Assembly: GCA_029820875.1 (NCBI GenBank)
Contig: JALGUK010000060.1
Span: forward strand, 1 to 11,936
Reading direction: 5' to 3'
DNA: 11,936 nucleotides
Source of the DNA: Candidatus Zipacnadia bacterium
Lineage (GTDB): Bacteria; Armatimonadota; UBA5377; JALGUK01
Positions 1-7,490 of the stretch are shown piece by piece. Below the pieces are notes generated by a model, which saw nothing but the letters and a program-made list of their open reading frames with translations, made no database searches and was not told the origin of the DNA. Each line of letters begins with the position of its first letter. Position 1 is the stretch's first letter. Both the position numbers and the translations under genes were made by a program.

Positions 1-425
1 CGGAGGGCCGCGTCGTCATTGTTCGCCATCTCCCACAGCGAAGACCCAGAGGATGCCTGGCAGCACGCCCCGGCCCAGCCTGTGTTGCGCTCGATGTACA
101 GGCACGCCGGAAGCCCCAGATCTCGCACAAGCACGTTCGTGAGGCCCGGTTCGGTCCAATGCCAACAACCGATGACCACAGCCTGGGCGCCTGCCGAGCG
201 CAGGTGCTGTACGCACTCCCTGACCTCCGTCAGCGTGCGGATTCCGAAGATGTCGGCTCCCGCTTCGCGTATTTGGCTGCCCGGGTCCAGGACCGTCATC
301 CCCTGGCTTTCAAGGTACGTCTTCACATCGTTATGCTGCGCCTCTATGTATTGTTCGCGCTCGCTTGCGAGGCTTGTCGGACGCGGATCAGTGAATGACA
401 CCAGCCCGATAATCGGTTTAGTCAT
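1..425 (-). CDS. L-fucose/L-arabinose isomerase-like protein, N-terminal part (gene runs off the left edge)
   Basis: The first 141 codons are visible, starting at an ATG at 425 with GGAGG 8 nt upstream (434-438). The protein opens with MTKPIIGLVSFTDPRP and continues with an alternating alpha/beta pattern. It includes GCWHWTEPG near residue 90 and NTGWAGACCQASSGSSLWE near residues 114-132. The WHWTEP segment and the Gly/Ala/Ser-rich loop before LWE resemble the N-terminal Rossmann-like domain of the L-fucose/L-arabinose isomerase family, which interconverts aldoses and ketoses in the cytoplasm. The metal-binding catalytic domains lie outside the window, so substrate and activity cannot be judged; many family members are uncharacterised. 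The start is 23 nt after the M20 peptidase stop on the same strand, so the two genes are probably co-transcribed. Family call likely; exact enzyme unknown. Confidence 0.72.
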   Translation of the reverse strand, partial: MTKPIIGLVSFTDPRPTSLASEREQYIEAQHNDVKTYLESQGMTVLDPGSQIREAGADIFGIRTLTEVRECVQHLRSAGAQAVVIGCWHWTEPGLTNVLVRDLGLPACLYIERNTGWAGACCQASSGSSLWEMANNDDAAL

Positions 426-448
426 GTGCGGTTCCTCCATCTGGCGGT

Positions 449-1795
449 TTACCTTTGCGCGAAGGCTTCAAGAATCGCCGCGATATGCTTGGCACCGAGA
501 GCAAAGTCCTCGACGCGAATGTTCTCGTTAGGTGCGTGGGCGCCCGAGCCGCTGTAACCCACGCCGACCATCACTGAAGGGATTCCCTGCGCCTGACACA
601 TCAGATACATGGGGCCGCTGCCTGCCATGCTCGGATAAATCGTCGGCTTGAGGCCGTACACCCGCTGTGCGGATTGAGCGGCGACCTGTGCGAGCGGATC
701 ATCCAACGGGGTCTTCGCCGGCATGGCCGTACCAAGGAGCTTCGCCTCGACATCATCGAATCCGGAGTCCTTCAGGTGCGCGCAAACCAAGGCAAAGACC
801 TCATCCGGTTTCTGGTCGGGCACGAGTCGAAGGTCCACCTTCGCAGAGGCGGTACTTGGAATCACCGTCTTCATCCCCCGGCCGGTGTAGCCTGCGGTCA
901 TGCCGCAAATGTTGCACAGCGGTTCGAACAGATGCCTGCGCATCAACTTGATTGGTGGAGCATCCTCCACCAGGCGCTCAAGGCCGAACTGCCGGTGCCA
1001 GGCATCTTCGTTGCAGGGCAGCTCGGCGAGTGCAGCCAGCTCCGCCGCGGTTGGTTCCCGGACGCGGTCGTAAAAGCCGGGAATACTAACACGCTCATCG
1101 GGGCCTTTAAGGCTCTCAAGCGCCCACACCAGCCGCCAGGCGGCATTTGGAACAACCCCGCCCCAAGAGGAGTGAATGTCGGTGGAGGCGGACCGGACAG
1201 AGAGTTCGATGTAGCATATACCCTTTAGGCCCAAGAAGATTGCGGGCCGCCCGTCGTCCTCGCGCTTGCCCGATTCCCAGACGTTGCCGTCAGCGGCCAG
1301 CAAGTCCGGATGCTCTTGCGCGAACTGATGAAGATGGGGGCTGCCGATCTCCTCCTCCCCGTCAACTATGAACTTGACCGTAAGAGGCAGCTCTCCGCGG
1401 ACGGCTTTCCATGCCCGGACGGCGGTAAGACGCGCGACCAGGTCGCCCTTATCGTCGCTTGCCCCTCGGGCGAAGAACTTGCCGTCCCGAATCTGCGGCG
1501 AAAACGGCGGGCTGCTCCATTCATCAAGCGGTTCCGGCGGCTGGACGTCATAGTGGTTGTAGAAGCTGAGAGTGCGTTGCGAAGCGCCGGCAAGTTCGCC
1601 GTACACCACGGGAAAACCATCTGTCGGCACCAGTTCGACCTGTGCGCCAATGTCTTGCAGGAAGCTGCTTACGAGGGCGGCGCACTCCTGCATACCCTCA
1701 TTCTGAGCCGCGATGCTGGGCTGGGCGCACAGAGTAGCCAATTGCTTGAGACTGTCGTCCAAGTGCTCGTCTATCCAGGCGAATATGTCATCCAC
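449..1795 (-). CDS. M20 family metallopeptidase (carnosinase/CNDP-like dipeptidase)
   Basis: A 448-residue cytoplasmic zinc hydrolase of the M20 (ArgE/DapE/ACY1/CPG2) superfamily, of typical full length. Expected motifs appear in order: NHYDVQP (His81, Asp83, first metal site), RGASDDKG (Asp114, bridging metal ligand), DGEEEIGS (Glu148 catalytic base, Glu149 metal ligand), TDIHSS (His208 in the lid domain, as in carnosinase-type enzymes) and GAHAPNENI (His420, metal ligand). The HYDVQ form and RGASDDKG fit the dipeptidase branch better than DapE or ArgE. Substrate is probably a dipeptide or acylated amino acid, not predictable further. The start is GTG: AGGAGG lies 8 nt upstream, and an overlapping ATG 4 nt downstream is in another frame. 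It heads a minus-strand unit with the isomerase-like gene. A terminator just upstream separates it from the barrel gene. Confidence 0.9.
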   Translation of the reverse strand: MDDIFAWIDEHLDDSLKQLATLCAQPSIAAQNEGMQECAALVSSFLQDIGAQVELVPTDGFPVVYGELAGASQRTLSFYNHYDVQPPEPLDEWSSPPFSPQIRDGKFFARGASDDKGDLVARLTAVRAWKAVRGELPLTVKFIVDGEEEIGSPHLHQFAQEHPDLLAADGNVWESGKREDDGRPAIFLGLKGICYIELSVRSASTDIHSSWGGVVPNAAWRLVWALESLKGPDERVSIPGFYDRVREPTAAELAALAELPCNEDAWHRQFGLERLVEDAPPIKLMRRHLFEPLCNICGMTAGYTGRGMKTVIPSTASAKVDLRLVPDQKPDEVFALVCAHLKDSGFDDVEAKLLGTAMPAKTPLDDPLAQVAAQSAQRVYGLKPTIYPSMAGSGPMYLMCQAQGIPSVMVGVGYSGSGAHAPNENIRVEDFALGAKHIAAILEAFAQR

Positions 1796-1851
1796 GGGAA
1801 AGTCCTCCTGGTCTCAATTCGGCTCGAAAAACTTTCCAAAGAGAACAATTC

Positions 1852-1875
1852 GACAGGATGCGCGAAATCCCTGTC
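1852..1875. repeat. Imperfect inverted repeat upstream of the M20 gene
   Basis: Arms gacagg (1852-1857) and cctgtc (1870-1875) are separated by 12 nt. The pairing can be extended inward by gat/atc if one base bulges. It lies about 57 bp before the GTG start of the M20 gene and just after the barrel-gene terminator, where the promoter of the M20 unit should be. It could be an operator or a transcript hairpin. No convincing -35/-10 pair was found here, so the role is open. Confidence 0.35.
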
Positions 1876-1890
1876 ACCGCAAGGCAGAAG

Positions 1891-1923
1891 AAGAAAGACC
1901 CCCGGGAACAAGTCCCGAGGGTC
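1891..1923 (-). terminator. Rho-independent terminator of the SLH/collagen/barrel gene
   Basis: An 11-bp stem is formed by 1897-1907 and 1913-1923 (one G-U pair) around a 5-nt loop. On the minus strand it is followed by TTTCTT (1896-1891). It lies 27 nt after the stop at 1951. The plus strand also has a T run (1927-1931) after the stem, so it could work in both directions, but no plus-strand gene ends here. Confidence 0.85.
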
Positions 1924-1950
1924 GAGTTTTTCGTATTGGTGGAGACGTGC

Positions 1951-3513
1951 TTAGAAAGCAGCCTCCAGCTCGCCGCGCAGGACCTTCTGCGTCGGTCCCG
2001 GAGCGTCCGGATCCACCTGGGCATAGGTAAGCGAACCGGTGAGGTGCTCGTTGAAGTCACGGCTCACCTTGACGCCGATCAACGTGGCGAGGTCGGCTCC
2101 TGTGCTGTCAACCTCGGAGTCGGCCCACATGACCTCGACCGGGTAGCTGCCCAGGTCCGCGCCGGCGCGAACGCCGACCACCCGGGTATCATTCAACGTC
2201 CACGGGTTGTCCACCAGTCGCTCAACCCAAGGCACACCGCCCAAAAGGTCGCCCGGGCCGATTTGCTCGACATACGGGTTGATGATGGACAGGTTCGTGG
2301 TATAAGCAGGATCGACCCGCGAATACCAGCCGTTGACCCAGATGCTGCCGTTGTCGTAGATGCCCAGGTCAACCAAGTAGGCCGGGGCGTCCACATTGAC
2401 ACTAGCAGCGTTGTCCGTCAGGCGCGCGTACTCGCCGCTCACGCCGGGCAGGAGATTGCCACCGAGCAGCTTGATGTCGGCGTCAACCGACCAGCCGTTC
2501 TCTCCGCCCACGCCGCTGATGAGGTAGTTGCCGCCCAGGCTGAAGCGGTTGTTGGCCCATGCAACGCGAGCGATGCCTGCGTCATCGGTGCTGCCGGGCA
2601 GGCTGCCGGGAAGGGCGGGGAAGACAGCAGCGGTGACATCGAGGCCGAGGCCCCGGGTGCTAACCAAGATGCCGTCTGCGCCTACGAATGTACCACCGGT
2701 CTCTCCTATCTTGCAGAGCAAGCCGGTGCCGACCTGTGCGTACTGCCGTCCAATGACCCACCGGGCTGGGAAGAGCGTGGTTGAGTCGATTGTGACGTTC
2801 GCCAGGTCAATCGCCTGCACGCCCGCCGGGCTCCTGCGCCAACGGATCTCCGCGGTGGAGTTCGAGGACAGTTCCCCCTTGACCCCGATGGCTGCCGACA
2901 GTGCGCTGCCGCTGTTGTCGCCATCAAGGTCCGAACCGACCAAAGACGCCCGGTACTTGATCCACCCGGTGACGGTGGGCTTGCCCTCGACCGCGGTCTC
3001 GAGGTCGGAGACCCGATCGTCCAGGTCGTAGACCATGTCCTCGAGGTCGTCCATGCGGTTCTGGACATCGGCCAGCTCATCCTTGAACTCGTCACGGAGC
3101 TTGTTGACCAGCGTATTGACCTCGTCCATGTTGGCCACACCAGGCGGTCCGGCGGGTCCTTGCGGTCCAGCGGGTCCGGCAGGACCAGGAGGACCGGCAG
3201 GGCCAGCAGGGCCGGCAGGGCCAGCAGGGCCTTGCGGTCCAGCAGGTCCTTGCGGGCCGGCGGCAGCAGCACGCAGGCCCAGAGCCTCAATGGCCCGTGC
3301 GGTAGCAACCGCGAACTCGTATCGGGTCATCGCACGGTCACCCTTGAAGGTGCCGTCCGGATACCCGATGATGACGCCCTGGTCCACGAGTGTCTGGACC
3401 GCGTCATACGCCCAGTGGTCGAACGGTACGTCTTGGGTGGGATCCTGCGCAAAGGCAGCGCTTGCCGCCAATACCAACACGCAGATCCCCACGACGACTG
3501 CGAGCTTCTTCAT
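1951..3513 (-). CDS. SLH-domain, collagen-like, coiled-coil outer-membrane barrel protein (OmpM/SlpA-like)
   Basis: A 520-residue secreted protein. Residues 1-22 are a signal peptide (MKKLAVVV..., hydrophobic core, cut after AFA). Residues 28-79 are one SLH domain ([12 protein letters not shown]...GYPDGTF...MTRYEFA), which in this family binds cell-wall polymer. Residues 86-125 are 13 Gly-X-Y triplets (GPQ/GPA/GPP). Residues 129-176 look like a coiled coil (LVNKLRDEF..., [19 protein letters not shown]). From about 180 to the end there are alternating short strands and Asp/Gly/Asn-rich loops, ending ELEAAF; a terminal Phe is the usual outer-membrane barrel signal. The layout resembles SLH-coiled coil-barrel proteins such as OmpM and Thermus SlpA, which tie outer membrane to cell wall; the collagen insert is unusual. 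The start at 3513 is chosen for AGGAGGG 5 nt upstream and for the signal peptide; a further 49-residue in-frame extension upstream would bury it. It has its own promoter and terminator. Confidence 0.88.
   Translation of the reverse strand: MKKLAVVVGICVLVLAASAAFAQDPTQDVPFDHWAYDAVQTLVDQGVIIGYPDGTFKGDRAMTRYEFAVATARAIEALGLRAAAAGPQGPAGPQGPAGPAGPAGPAGPPGPAGPAGPQGPAGPPGVANMDEVNTLVNKLRDEFKDELADVQNRMDDLEDMVYDLDDRVSDLETAVEGKPTVTGWIKYRASLVGSDLDGDNSGSALSAAIGVKGELSSNSTAEIRWRRSPAGVQAIDLANVTIDSTTLFPARWVIGRQYAQVGTGLLCKIGETGGTFVGADGILVSTRGLGLDVTAAVFPALPGSLPGSTDDAGIARVAWANNRFSLGGNYLISGVGGENGWSVDADIKLLGGNLLPGVSGEYARLTDNAASVNVDAPAYLVDLGIYDNGSIWVNGWYSRVDPAYTTNLSIINPYVEQIGPGDLLGGVPWVERLVDNPWTLNDTRVVGVRAGADLGSYPVEVMWADSEVDSTGADLATLIGVKVSRDFNEHLTGSLTYAQVDPDAPGPTQKVLRGELEAAF
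3139..3258 (-). repeat. Gly-X-Y (collagen-like) codon repeat inside the barrel gene
   Basis: This stretch encodes 13 consecutive Gly-Pro-(Ala/Gln/Pro) triplets plus a last Gly, residues 86-125. The DNA is a degenerate 9-nt repeat rich in ggaccagc/gggccggc-type units. Such tracts can change length by slippage, so repeat number may differ between strains. It sits between the wall-binding SLH domain and the coiled coil, probably as a rigid or extended spacer in the periplasm. Confidence 0.85.
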
Positions 3514-3639
3514 CTGTACCCTCCTATGATTTTGTGGCGCCGGAAATGGCGTCCACAAGCGAACCTTGGTGTGGAGGGCTTCGGGAGTTGCCTTTGTTTC
3601 CTCCGTCAAGCCCTTGACTGCATCTGGTTCGCCTAGCCA

Positions 3640-3718
3640 ACCATCAAAAAAGCCGAACACAGGCTGTAGGAGGTTCCCCCCTTTCTCCGCCAGAGTCGGT
3701 CGGCCTTAGTTAGATGGT
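3640..3718 (-). promoter_or_regulatory. Structured leader element with an anti-Shine-Dalgarno segment, upstream of the barrel gene
   Basis: The predicted leader runs from about 3738 to 3514. On the minus strand, ACCATC (3718-3713) can pair with GATGGT (3645-3640), and nested inside it GCCGA (3704-3700) can pair with TCGGC (3656-3652), which is followed by a T6 run. The enclosed part includes GGGGGGAACC and then CCTCCTA (3673-3667). That last heptamer is a perfect complement of TAGGAGG (3526-3520), the gene's own ribosome-binding site. A second GGAGG (3603-3599) offers another partner. This is the kind of layout used for translation control by alternative pairing. I cannot assign it to a riboswitch class; the structure is by eye only. 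Confidence 0.45.
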
Positions 3719-3744
3719 AAAGCCCCAGCTTACGTCCATGAGAG

Positions 3745-3773
3745 ACGATAGCATATCTTTTGCATCAAGTCAA
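3745..3773 (-). promoter_or_regulatory. Sigma-70 promoter of the SLH/collagen/barrel gene
   Basis: On the minus strand TTGACT (3773-3768) is followed after exactly 17 nt by TATCGT (3750-3745). TG one base before the -10 gives an extended -10. Transcription should start near 3738, leaving an untranslated leader of about 225 nt before the ATG at 3513. The strong elements fit an abundant envelope protein. Confidence 0.7.
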
Positions 3774-4015
3774 GTGTTAGACACATCCGGAAACCGGAAG
3801 TTTCAGGAATGCACGCAATTTGAAGAACAGGCCGAGGCGCGGGCCGGAAAGCAGCAAACGACATCTGGAGCGAAGTACATTCAACGCTCCGCTTTTTGTA
3901 TGCAACTTAACTTGTGTCCCTCTGAGCGCCTGAAGGGTGCGAAGAATCTTGCGTCTTGTGTTGCTGTGCGCCTAATAACGAGATTTTCGGCTCTTTATGT
4001 AGTATTAGACTATAT
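3774..4015. other. Intergenic region between the HEAT lipoprotein and the barrel promoter; one plus-strand terminator-like hairpin
   Basis: No gene is recognised in these 242 bases, which are richer in A+T than the flanks near 3970-4015. The only structure seen is ggagcg (3867-3872) with cgctcc (3885-3890) around a 12-nt loop, followed on the plus strand by gc and ttttt (3893-3897). Both flanking genes are on the minus strand, where this hairpin has no T run, so it is not an obvious terminator for the HEAT gene. A 123-codon plus-strand reading frame crosses the region but has no recognisable content. Confidence 0.4.
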
Positions 4016-5461
4016 TTACTCAGGTATCCCGCGCGGGGCGGTGGCCTTGATTCGTAGCCTGTGCAGAGCATGTTCCGCGCTGTAAGCGACCCATGGAGCT
4101 TTGTCCTTGAGCCGTTTGCGGAGGGGACCAATCGCTCGTCGGTCTTCGAACTTCCCCACAGCCCGAACGGCCGCCCATCGCACATCCGGGTTCGGGTTGT
4201 CAAAGAGCTTGATTAATGGCTCGGTCGCCCGCTTGTCGCCGAGCCTTCCCAGCGAATCCGCAGCCTCTTCAAGGTTCCGCGGGTTCTTCTCCCGCTGCAC
4301 CAGCTCTATGAGCGCGGGGACGGCTACATTAGCTGGCAGACCGGAAATCGCCTCGATAATGTACCGCCGGACATCTTTGTCAGGGTCATGGAGCGCCTCG
4401 ATAAGCTTATCCCAGAGTCCGTCCGTGGGGAGCACGGTCAGGGCGCTGGCTGCATGTTGACGCACCTCGACGTTCGGGTCCCGGAGCGCCTCCGCACACG
4501 CCTTGGCGGCCTCTGGATTGGCCTGAAGGCCCAGTCCCTGTGCTGCAGCAAGCCTTACGCGGAAGTCGGGATCATGAAGGGCCTTGATCAGGGCTGGCGT
4601 GGCACGGGTGTCCGGCGGTGCGGCATCGGCGTCTGCCTTAAAATCGCTTGCGACTTGCTTAGCCCATTCGGCTTGTCTTTGGCTAGTGCCGCCAGCGGCC
4701 ATTCCAAGCGCGGTGGCCACCGCGGCTCGTGTATACCACGGCCCTTTCCCAACCGCCTCGATCAGATACGGTACCGCGTCATGCCCCATCGGCACGAGCG
4801 CCATCGTGGCCTGCGCTCGTAACTCGAAGTCATCGCTGTACAACGCCTCAATCAACTTGCGACATGCGACATCCTTGGGTTGTTTTGCCACAAGCCGGCA
4901 GTACCCTTGGGCGGCGGCGTATCGGACGGAAGCCGCAGCATCCTGCATGGCCTCCATCAGCACGGATGCCGCCTCCAGACTTCCGGAGCGTATCAGCCCG
5001 TTTACGGCTGTCTCGCGCACACTGGGAGCCGGGTCGCGGACGGCGCGGATGAAGTAAGCCTTGGTCTTAGCAAGGGGGAATTCACTCATGGCCGTCAGCG
5101 CAGCGGAACGTATGACGGGGTCGGGGTCGGTCCCGAATGTTTGCTGGAGGATTCTCAGCGCCTCCTCCCGCTGCTTTTCGCCCTTTACCCGAGGGAGCGC
5201 GTCGAGCGCTTGAAGGCGCTTGCTCCGGTCAGAGCTTTTCAGGTCAGGTCGCACTTCATCAAGGTCCACTGGCTCCTTTGCCTCAAAAGGCAAACCAGGA
5301 ATCTCCGGCACTGGCGGTTGGGGCTTGGCCGGTTCCTGTGCTTGTTGGGTTTGCTGCTGCGACGCTTCTGGTGGGGCCGCATTCTGTTGTTCGCGACATC
5401 CTGCCAGGAGCCATGCGGCGAACAGAATGAACACAAAAAGTAAGAGTGCAATTCGTCTCAT
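4016..5461 (-). CDS. HEAT-repeat lipoprotein
   Basis: 481 residues. A signal peptide (MRRIALLLFVFILFAAW) ends in the lipobox LLAGC with Cys22, so the protein is probably lipid-anchored. Residues 23-60 are a low-complexity linker rich in Gln, Pro and Ala. From about residue 68 to 472 there are roughly a dozen HEAT/PBS-lyase-type repeats. Clear ones include DPDPVIRSAALTAM, DPAPSVRETAVNGL, DPDFRVRLAAAQGLG, DPNVEVRQHAASAL, DPDKDVRRYIIEAI and NPNPDVRWAAVRAVG. Such repeats form a curved helical solenoid for protein binding; no enzyme motif is seen. AAGGAG lies 11 nt before the ATG. The start is 58 nt after the stop of the UroD-family gene, so it is likely the last gene of that unit. Partner and role unknown. 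Confidence 0.88.
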   Translation of the reverse strand: MRRIALLLFVFILFAAWLLAGCREQQNAAPPEASQQQTQQAQEPAKPQPPVPEIPGLPFEAKEPVDLDEVRPDLKSSDRSKRLQALDALPRVKGEKQREEALRILQQTFGTDPDPVIRSAALTAMSEFPLAKTKAYFIRAVRDPAPSVRETAVNGLIRSGSLEAASVLMEAMQDAAASVRYAAAQGYCRLVAKQPKDVACRKLIEALYSDDFELRAQATMALVPMGHDAVPYLIEAVGKGPWYTRAAVATALGMAAGGTSQRQAEWAKQVASDFKADADAAPPDTRATPALIKALHDPDFRVRLAAAQGLGLQANPEAAKACAEALRDPNVEVRQHAASALTVLPTDGLWDKLIEALHDPDKDVRRYIIEAISGLPANVAVPALIELVQREKNPRNLEEAADSLGRLGDKRATEPLIKLFDNPNPDVRWAAVRAVGKFEDRRAIGPLRKRLKDKAPWVAYSAEHALHRLRIKATAPRGIPE

Positions 5462-5519
5462 AGTCGAGCGTACTCCTTCTTAGCCTCTAAGTCACGGCGG
5501 GGTTCATAACGCTATGTGT

Positions 5520-6518
5520 TCACGCCAGTTCCACGGCCGCCTCACGGACGGCTTGCAGGTTCTCCACCGGCGTGGTCAACGGCACCGCGCACTCCGGAGC
5601 GATGATTTCGATTTCGGCCTCAAGAGCCGCGCGGACCTCCTCCCAAACATCGTCCGGCGTTCCTGCAAGCAACGTTTCGGGATTGTTGATGTTGCCCATA
5701 AGCGCGATGCGGTGGCGGACGATTGAATTGGCCTTCGCCGCCGGAACGCGGCTCTCAAAATGGAAGCAGGCGATGTGGGTCTGCGCGATGTAGTCCATTC
5801 GGTCGGCTGTGTTGCCGCAGATGTGCAAGATAAGCGGGCAATGAATCCGCCGGACCAGTTCCGAGTGGACATCCATCAGGAATTCCCGATACATGTCCGG
5901 CGAACACAACTCCCCGGTCGCGTGGTCGGCGAGTGTCAGCACGTCGGCGCCGGCCTTAATCTGCGCCTCGCCGAACAGCACGGGCACCTCCTTGAGTCGG
6001 GCTACGATCCGATGTACTTCGGCCGGGTCGTCAATCGTCATCATCAGGAAGTTCTCGACGCCGAAAAGGTGGTAAGCCAGCGTCCACGGGCCGAATACTT
6101 TCCCGACGATGGCCACTTCGTCCTTGAAGAGCGCCTTAAGCTTTTTTAGTGCCTCAAGAACCGTCACAATCGCCGGTCGGTCAAGGAAGTCATCCGGAAT
6201 GTGAATATCGTCGGCCCGCTTGCATGGATGGACCATCGCCTCCGGCATCAAGTCAGGCCGGCCCCAGTCCACATCGCACCCGAGGGCATCGGCTTCGTGC
6301 TGCACCGAGAAGACAGGGGCGATGGTGTCATAGCCGAGCACCTCGTAGCCGCTGCGGGCCAGTCCGACCATGACGTCCGGATCAAGATGGGCGTCCGGAA
6401 AGTAGCATCCGGTTTGCTCCATCAATCCCACGGTCGCCACGCTGACAGCGTTACCCACGGCCGGCCGATCCGTCGGCTTCTGGTGCAAGGCGGCAAGAAA
6501 GCGTTCGCGCGGCCTCAT
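5520..6518 (-). CDS. MtaA/CmuA-like methyltransferase of the uroporphyrinogen decarboxylase family
   Basis: 332 residues from the ATG at 6518 (MRPRERFLAAL, the usual N-terminal motif of this superfamily; an in-frame 30-residue extension has no family resemblance). The fold matches UroD: MRPRERFL, DP near 163 (TIDDPAEVHRIV), LADHATGEL, LILHICGNT and the C-terminal APECAVPLTTPVENLQAV. The zinc triad of methylcobalamin:coenzyme M methyltransferases (MtaA/MtbA/CmuA) is kept: His232 and Cys234 in HICGN, and Cys310 in APEC, where MtaA has APGC. This argues against a haem-pathway decarboxylase and for transfer of a methyl group from a corrinoid protein to a thiol or folate-type acceptor. No corrinoid protein or substrate-specific partner is in the window, so the substrate is unknown. 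It lies 58 nt after the exonuclease gene; the ribosome-binding site is weak (AGG at about -8). Confidence 0.85.
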   Translation of the reverse strand: MRPRERFLAALHQKPTDRPAVGNAVSVATVGLMEQTGCYFPDAHLDPDVMVGLARSGYEVLGYDTIAPVFSVQHEADALGCDVDWGRPDLMPEAMVHPCKRADDIHIPDDFLDRPAIVTVLEALKKLKALFKDEVAIVGKVFGPWTLAYHLFGVENFLMMTIDDPAEVHRIVARLKEVPVLFGEAQIKAGADVLTLADHATGELCSPDMYREFLMDVHSELVRRIHCPLILHICGNTADRMDYIAQTHIACFHFESRVPAAKANSIVRHRIALMGNINNPETLLAGTPDDVWEEVRAALEAEIEIIAPECAVPLTTPVENLQAVREAAVELA

Positions 6519-6576
6519 GTCGCCTATCCCATCCTCAGGCTGCACACTGCGATGGCTGTAGTGTATACAACAGACT

Positions 6577-7383
6577 TCAGGCCCGTCGGTGTTCCCGAAA
6601 GCCTGCATATGTCACAGCCTCCGGGCCGGCCCCACGGTGCCGCCCGAAGCAATGCCTGTAAAGGCTCTCGTATGTCAACTCCATCAAACCCCGCAGATTG
6701 GTGACATCCTCGGAGTTGTATTGAACAAGCAACCTCAGCGAATCATCGTTGCCTCGCTCGTATTCGTACCAGAGGCGCACCGCATCAAAGCCGTCAAGGT
6801 GCTGAGTCTGCGGACTGCGCCGGATGTTGAGCTGTCGCTCAATCGCCTTCAGTCCACCTCCGTACCCGAGCCGACCCAGCGCATAGCGCAGGTCAACATG
6901 CAGTTGGTCCATCTTCAGCCCGCGAAAGGCCCGTCGCAGGAAGGGCAGGTCGAATGTGGCGCCGTTGAAAGTCACGAGCAGCCCGTACGCCCCTATCTCA
7001 TCGGGGAATTCTTCCATGTTTTCGCCCCTGATGAAGACCTTGTAGCGGTCGGCGTCGTGAAGTCCGATAACCGTGACCAGACTGTCAGGACCCAGGCCGG
7101 TCGTCTCGATGTCCAGGAAGGCGGTCCTATGGCGGAACTCCGGATACGACCGCCAATGTTCACGTGCCGGCAGCCACTTGGCGAAAAAGCGGTGGTCTGA
7201 CCGCTCAATTGCATACTGGGACTGCTCAATGTGGCGCCGAACCTGAGCAGGGTTGCGTAGTCGGACAGGCAGGTCGCCGGATGCACCAAGCAGGTCTCGC
7301 CAGGTGTAGATGCCAGCGGCCCAAAGGCGCGCCTCGGTCAGCTCGCCGACACCCGGCACGTGAATGAATGTGTTCTCGAGCAT
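6577..7383 (-). CDS. YprB/MrfB-like DEDDy 3'-5' exonuclease (RNase H-like fold)
   Basis: 268 residues from the ATG at 7383. The N-terminus MLENTFIHVPGVGELTEARLW is the conserved opening of YprB-type proteins (FIHvPGiG...E..LW), which fixes the start despite a weak ribosome-binding site. An in-frame 100-residue extension is Arg/Cys-rich and not protein-like. Catalytic motifs: DIETTG (Asp91, Glu93), FNGATFDLPFL (Asp145) and YNSEDV (Tyr222, Asp226), the DEDDy set of the DnaQ/RNase H-like superfamily. In Bacillus subtilis MrfB (YprB) acts with the helicase MrfA in mitomycin-damage repair. Here no helicase gene is seen nearby, so the partner may be elsewhere. It heads a minus-strand unit (exonuclease, methyltransferase, HEAT lipoprotein). 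No convincing minus-strand promoter was found; a TATACT at 7603-7598 lacks a -35. Confidence 0.85.
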   Translation of the reverse strand: MLENTFIHVPGVGELTEARLWAAGIYTWRDLLGASGDLPVRLRNPAQVRRHIEQSQYAIERSDHRFFAKWLPAREHWRSYPEFRHRTAFLDIETTGLGPDSLVTVIGLHDADRYKVFIRGENMEEFPDEIGAYGLLVTFNGATFDLPFLRRAFRGLKMDQLHVDLRYALGRLGYGGGLKAIERQLNIRRSPQTQHLDGFDAVRLWYEYERGNDDSLRLLVQYNSEDVTNLRGLMELTYESLYRHCFGRHRGAGPEAVTYAGFREHRRA

Positions 7384-7490
7384 TGTCGATCGCCTGCGAG
7401 ACGTCTTTCGAGTACAGGAAACGCTTCTCCGGCCGCAGCGATATGACCTCCGCCCGAAGTTGCAGCCGGTGAGCCTGCACCTTGCCTTCC

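Noticed and set aside
1858..2784. 308-codon plus-strand reading frame opposite the barrel gene
   Set aside because: It is a shadow of the G/C-ended codons of the barrel gene. It begins before the terminator, has no ribosome-binding site and shows no recognisable domain.
3035..3529. Plus-strand reading frame with its own Gly-Pro-Ala repeats
   Set aside because: It is the antisense of the collagen-like codons: GGN-CCN-GCN units also read as Gly/Pro/Ala-rich on the other strand. The minus-strand protein has the signal peptide, SLH domain and ribosome-binding site.
3514..3660. 49-residue N-terminal extension of the barrel protein
   Set aside because: It would place the signal peptide inside the protein and ignore a strong ribosome-binding site at 3519-3525; the extension reads through the structured leader.
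3652..3704. Possible ydaO-type (c-di-AMP) riboswitch, suggested by a CGGAG and GGGGGGAACC core
   Set aside because: Only the first short part resembles the consensus; the following GGGGUGAAU-like segment and the last conserved block are not seen. The leader is reported as an unassigned structure.
3714..4085. 123-codon plus-strand reading frame across the intergenic region
   Set aside because: It overlaps the promoter of the barrel gene and the end of the HEAT gene, has no ribosome-binding site, and its content is not protein-like.
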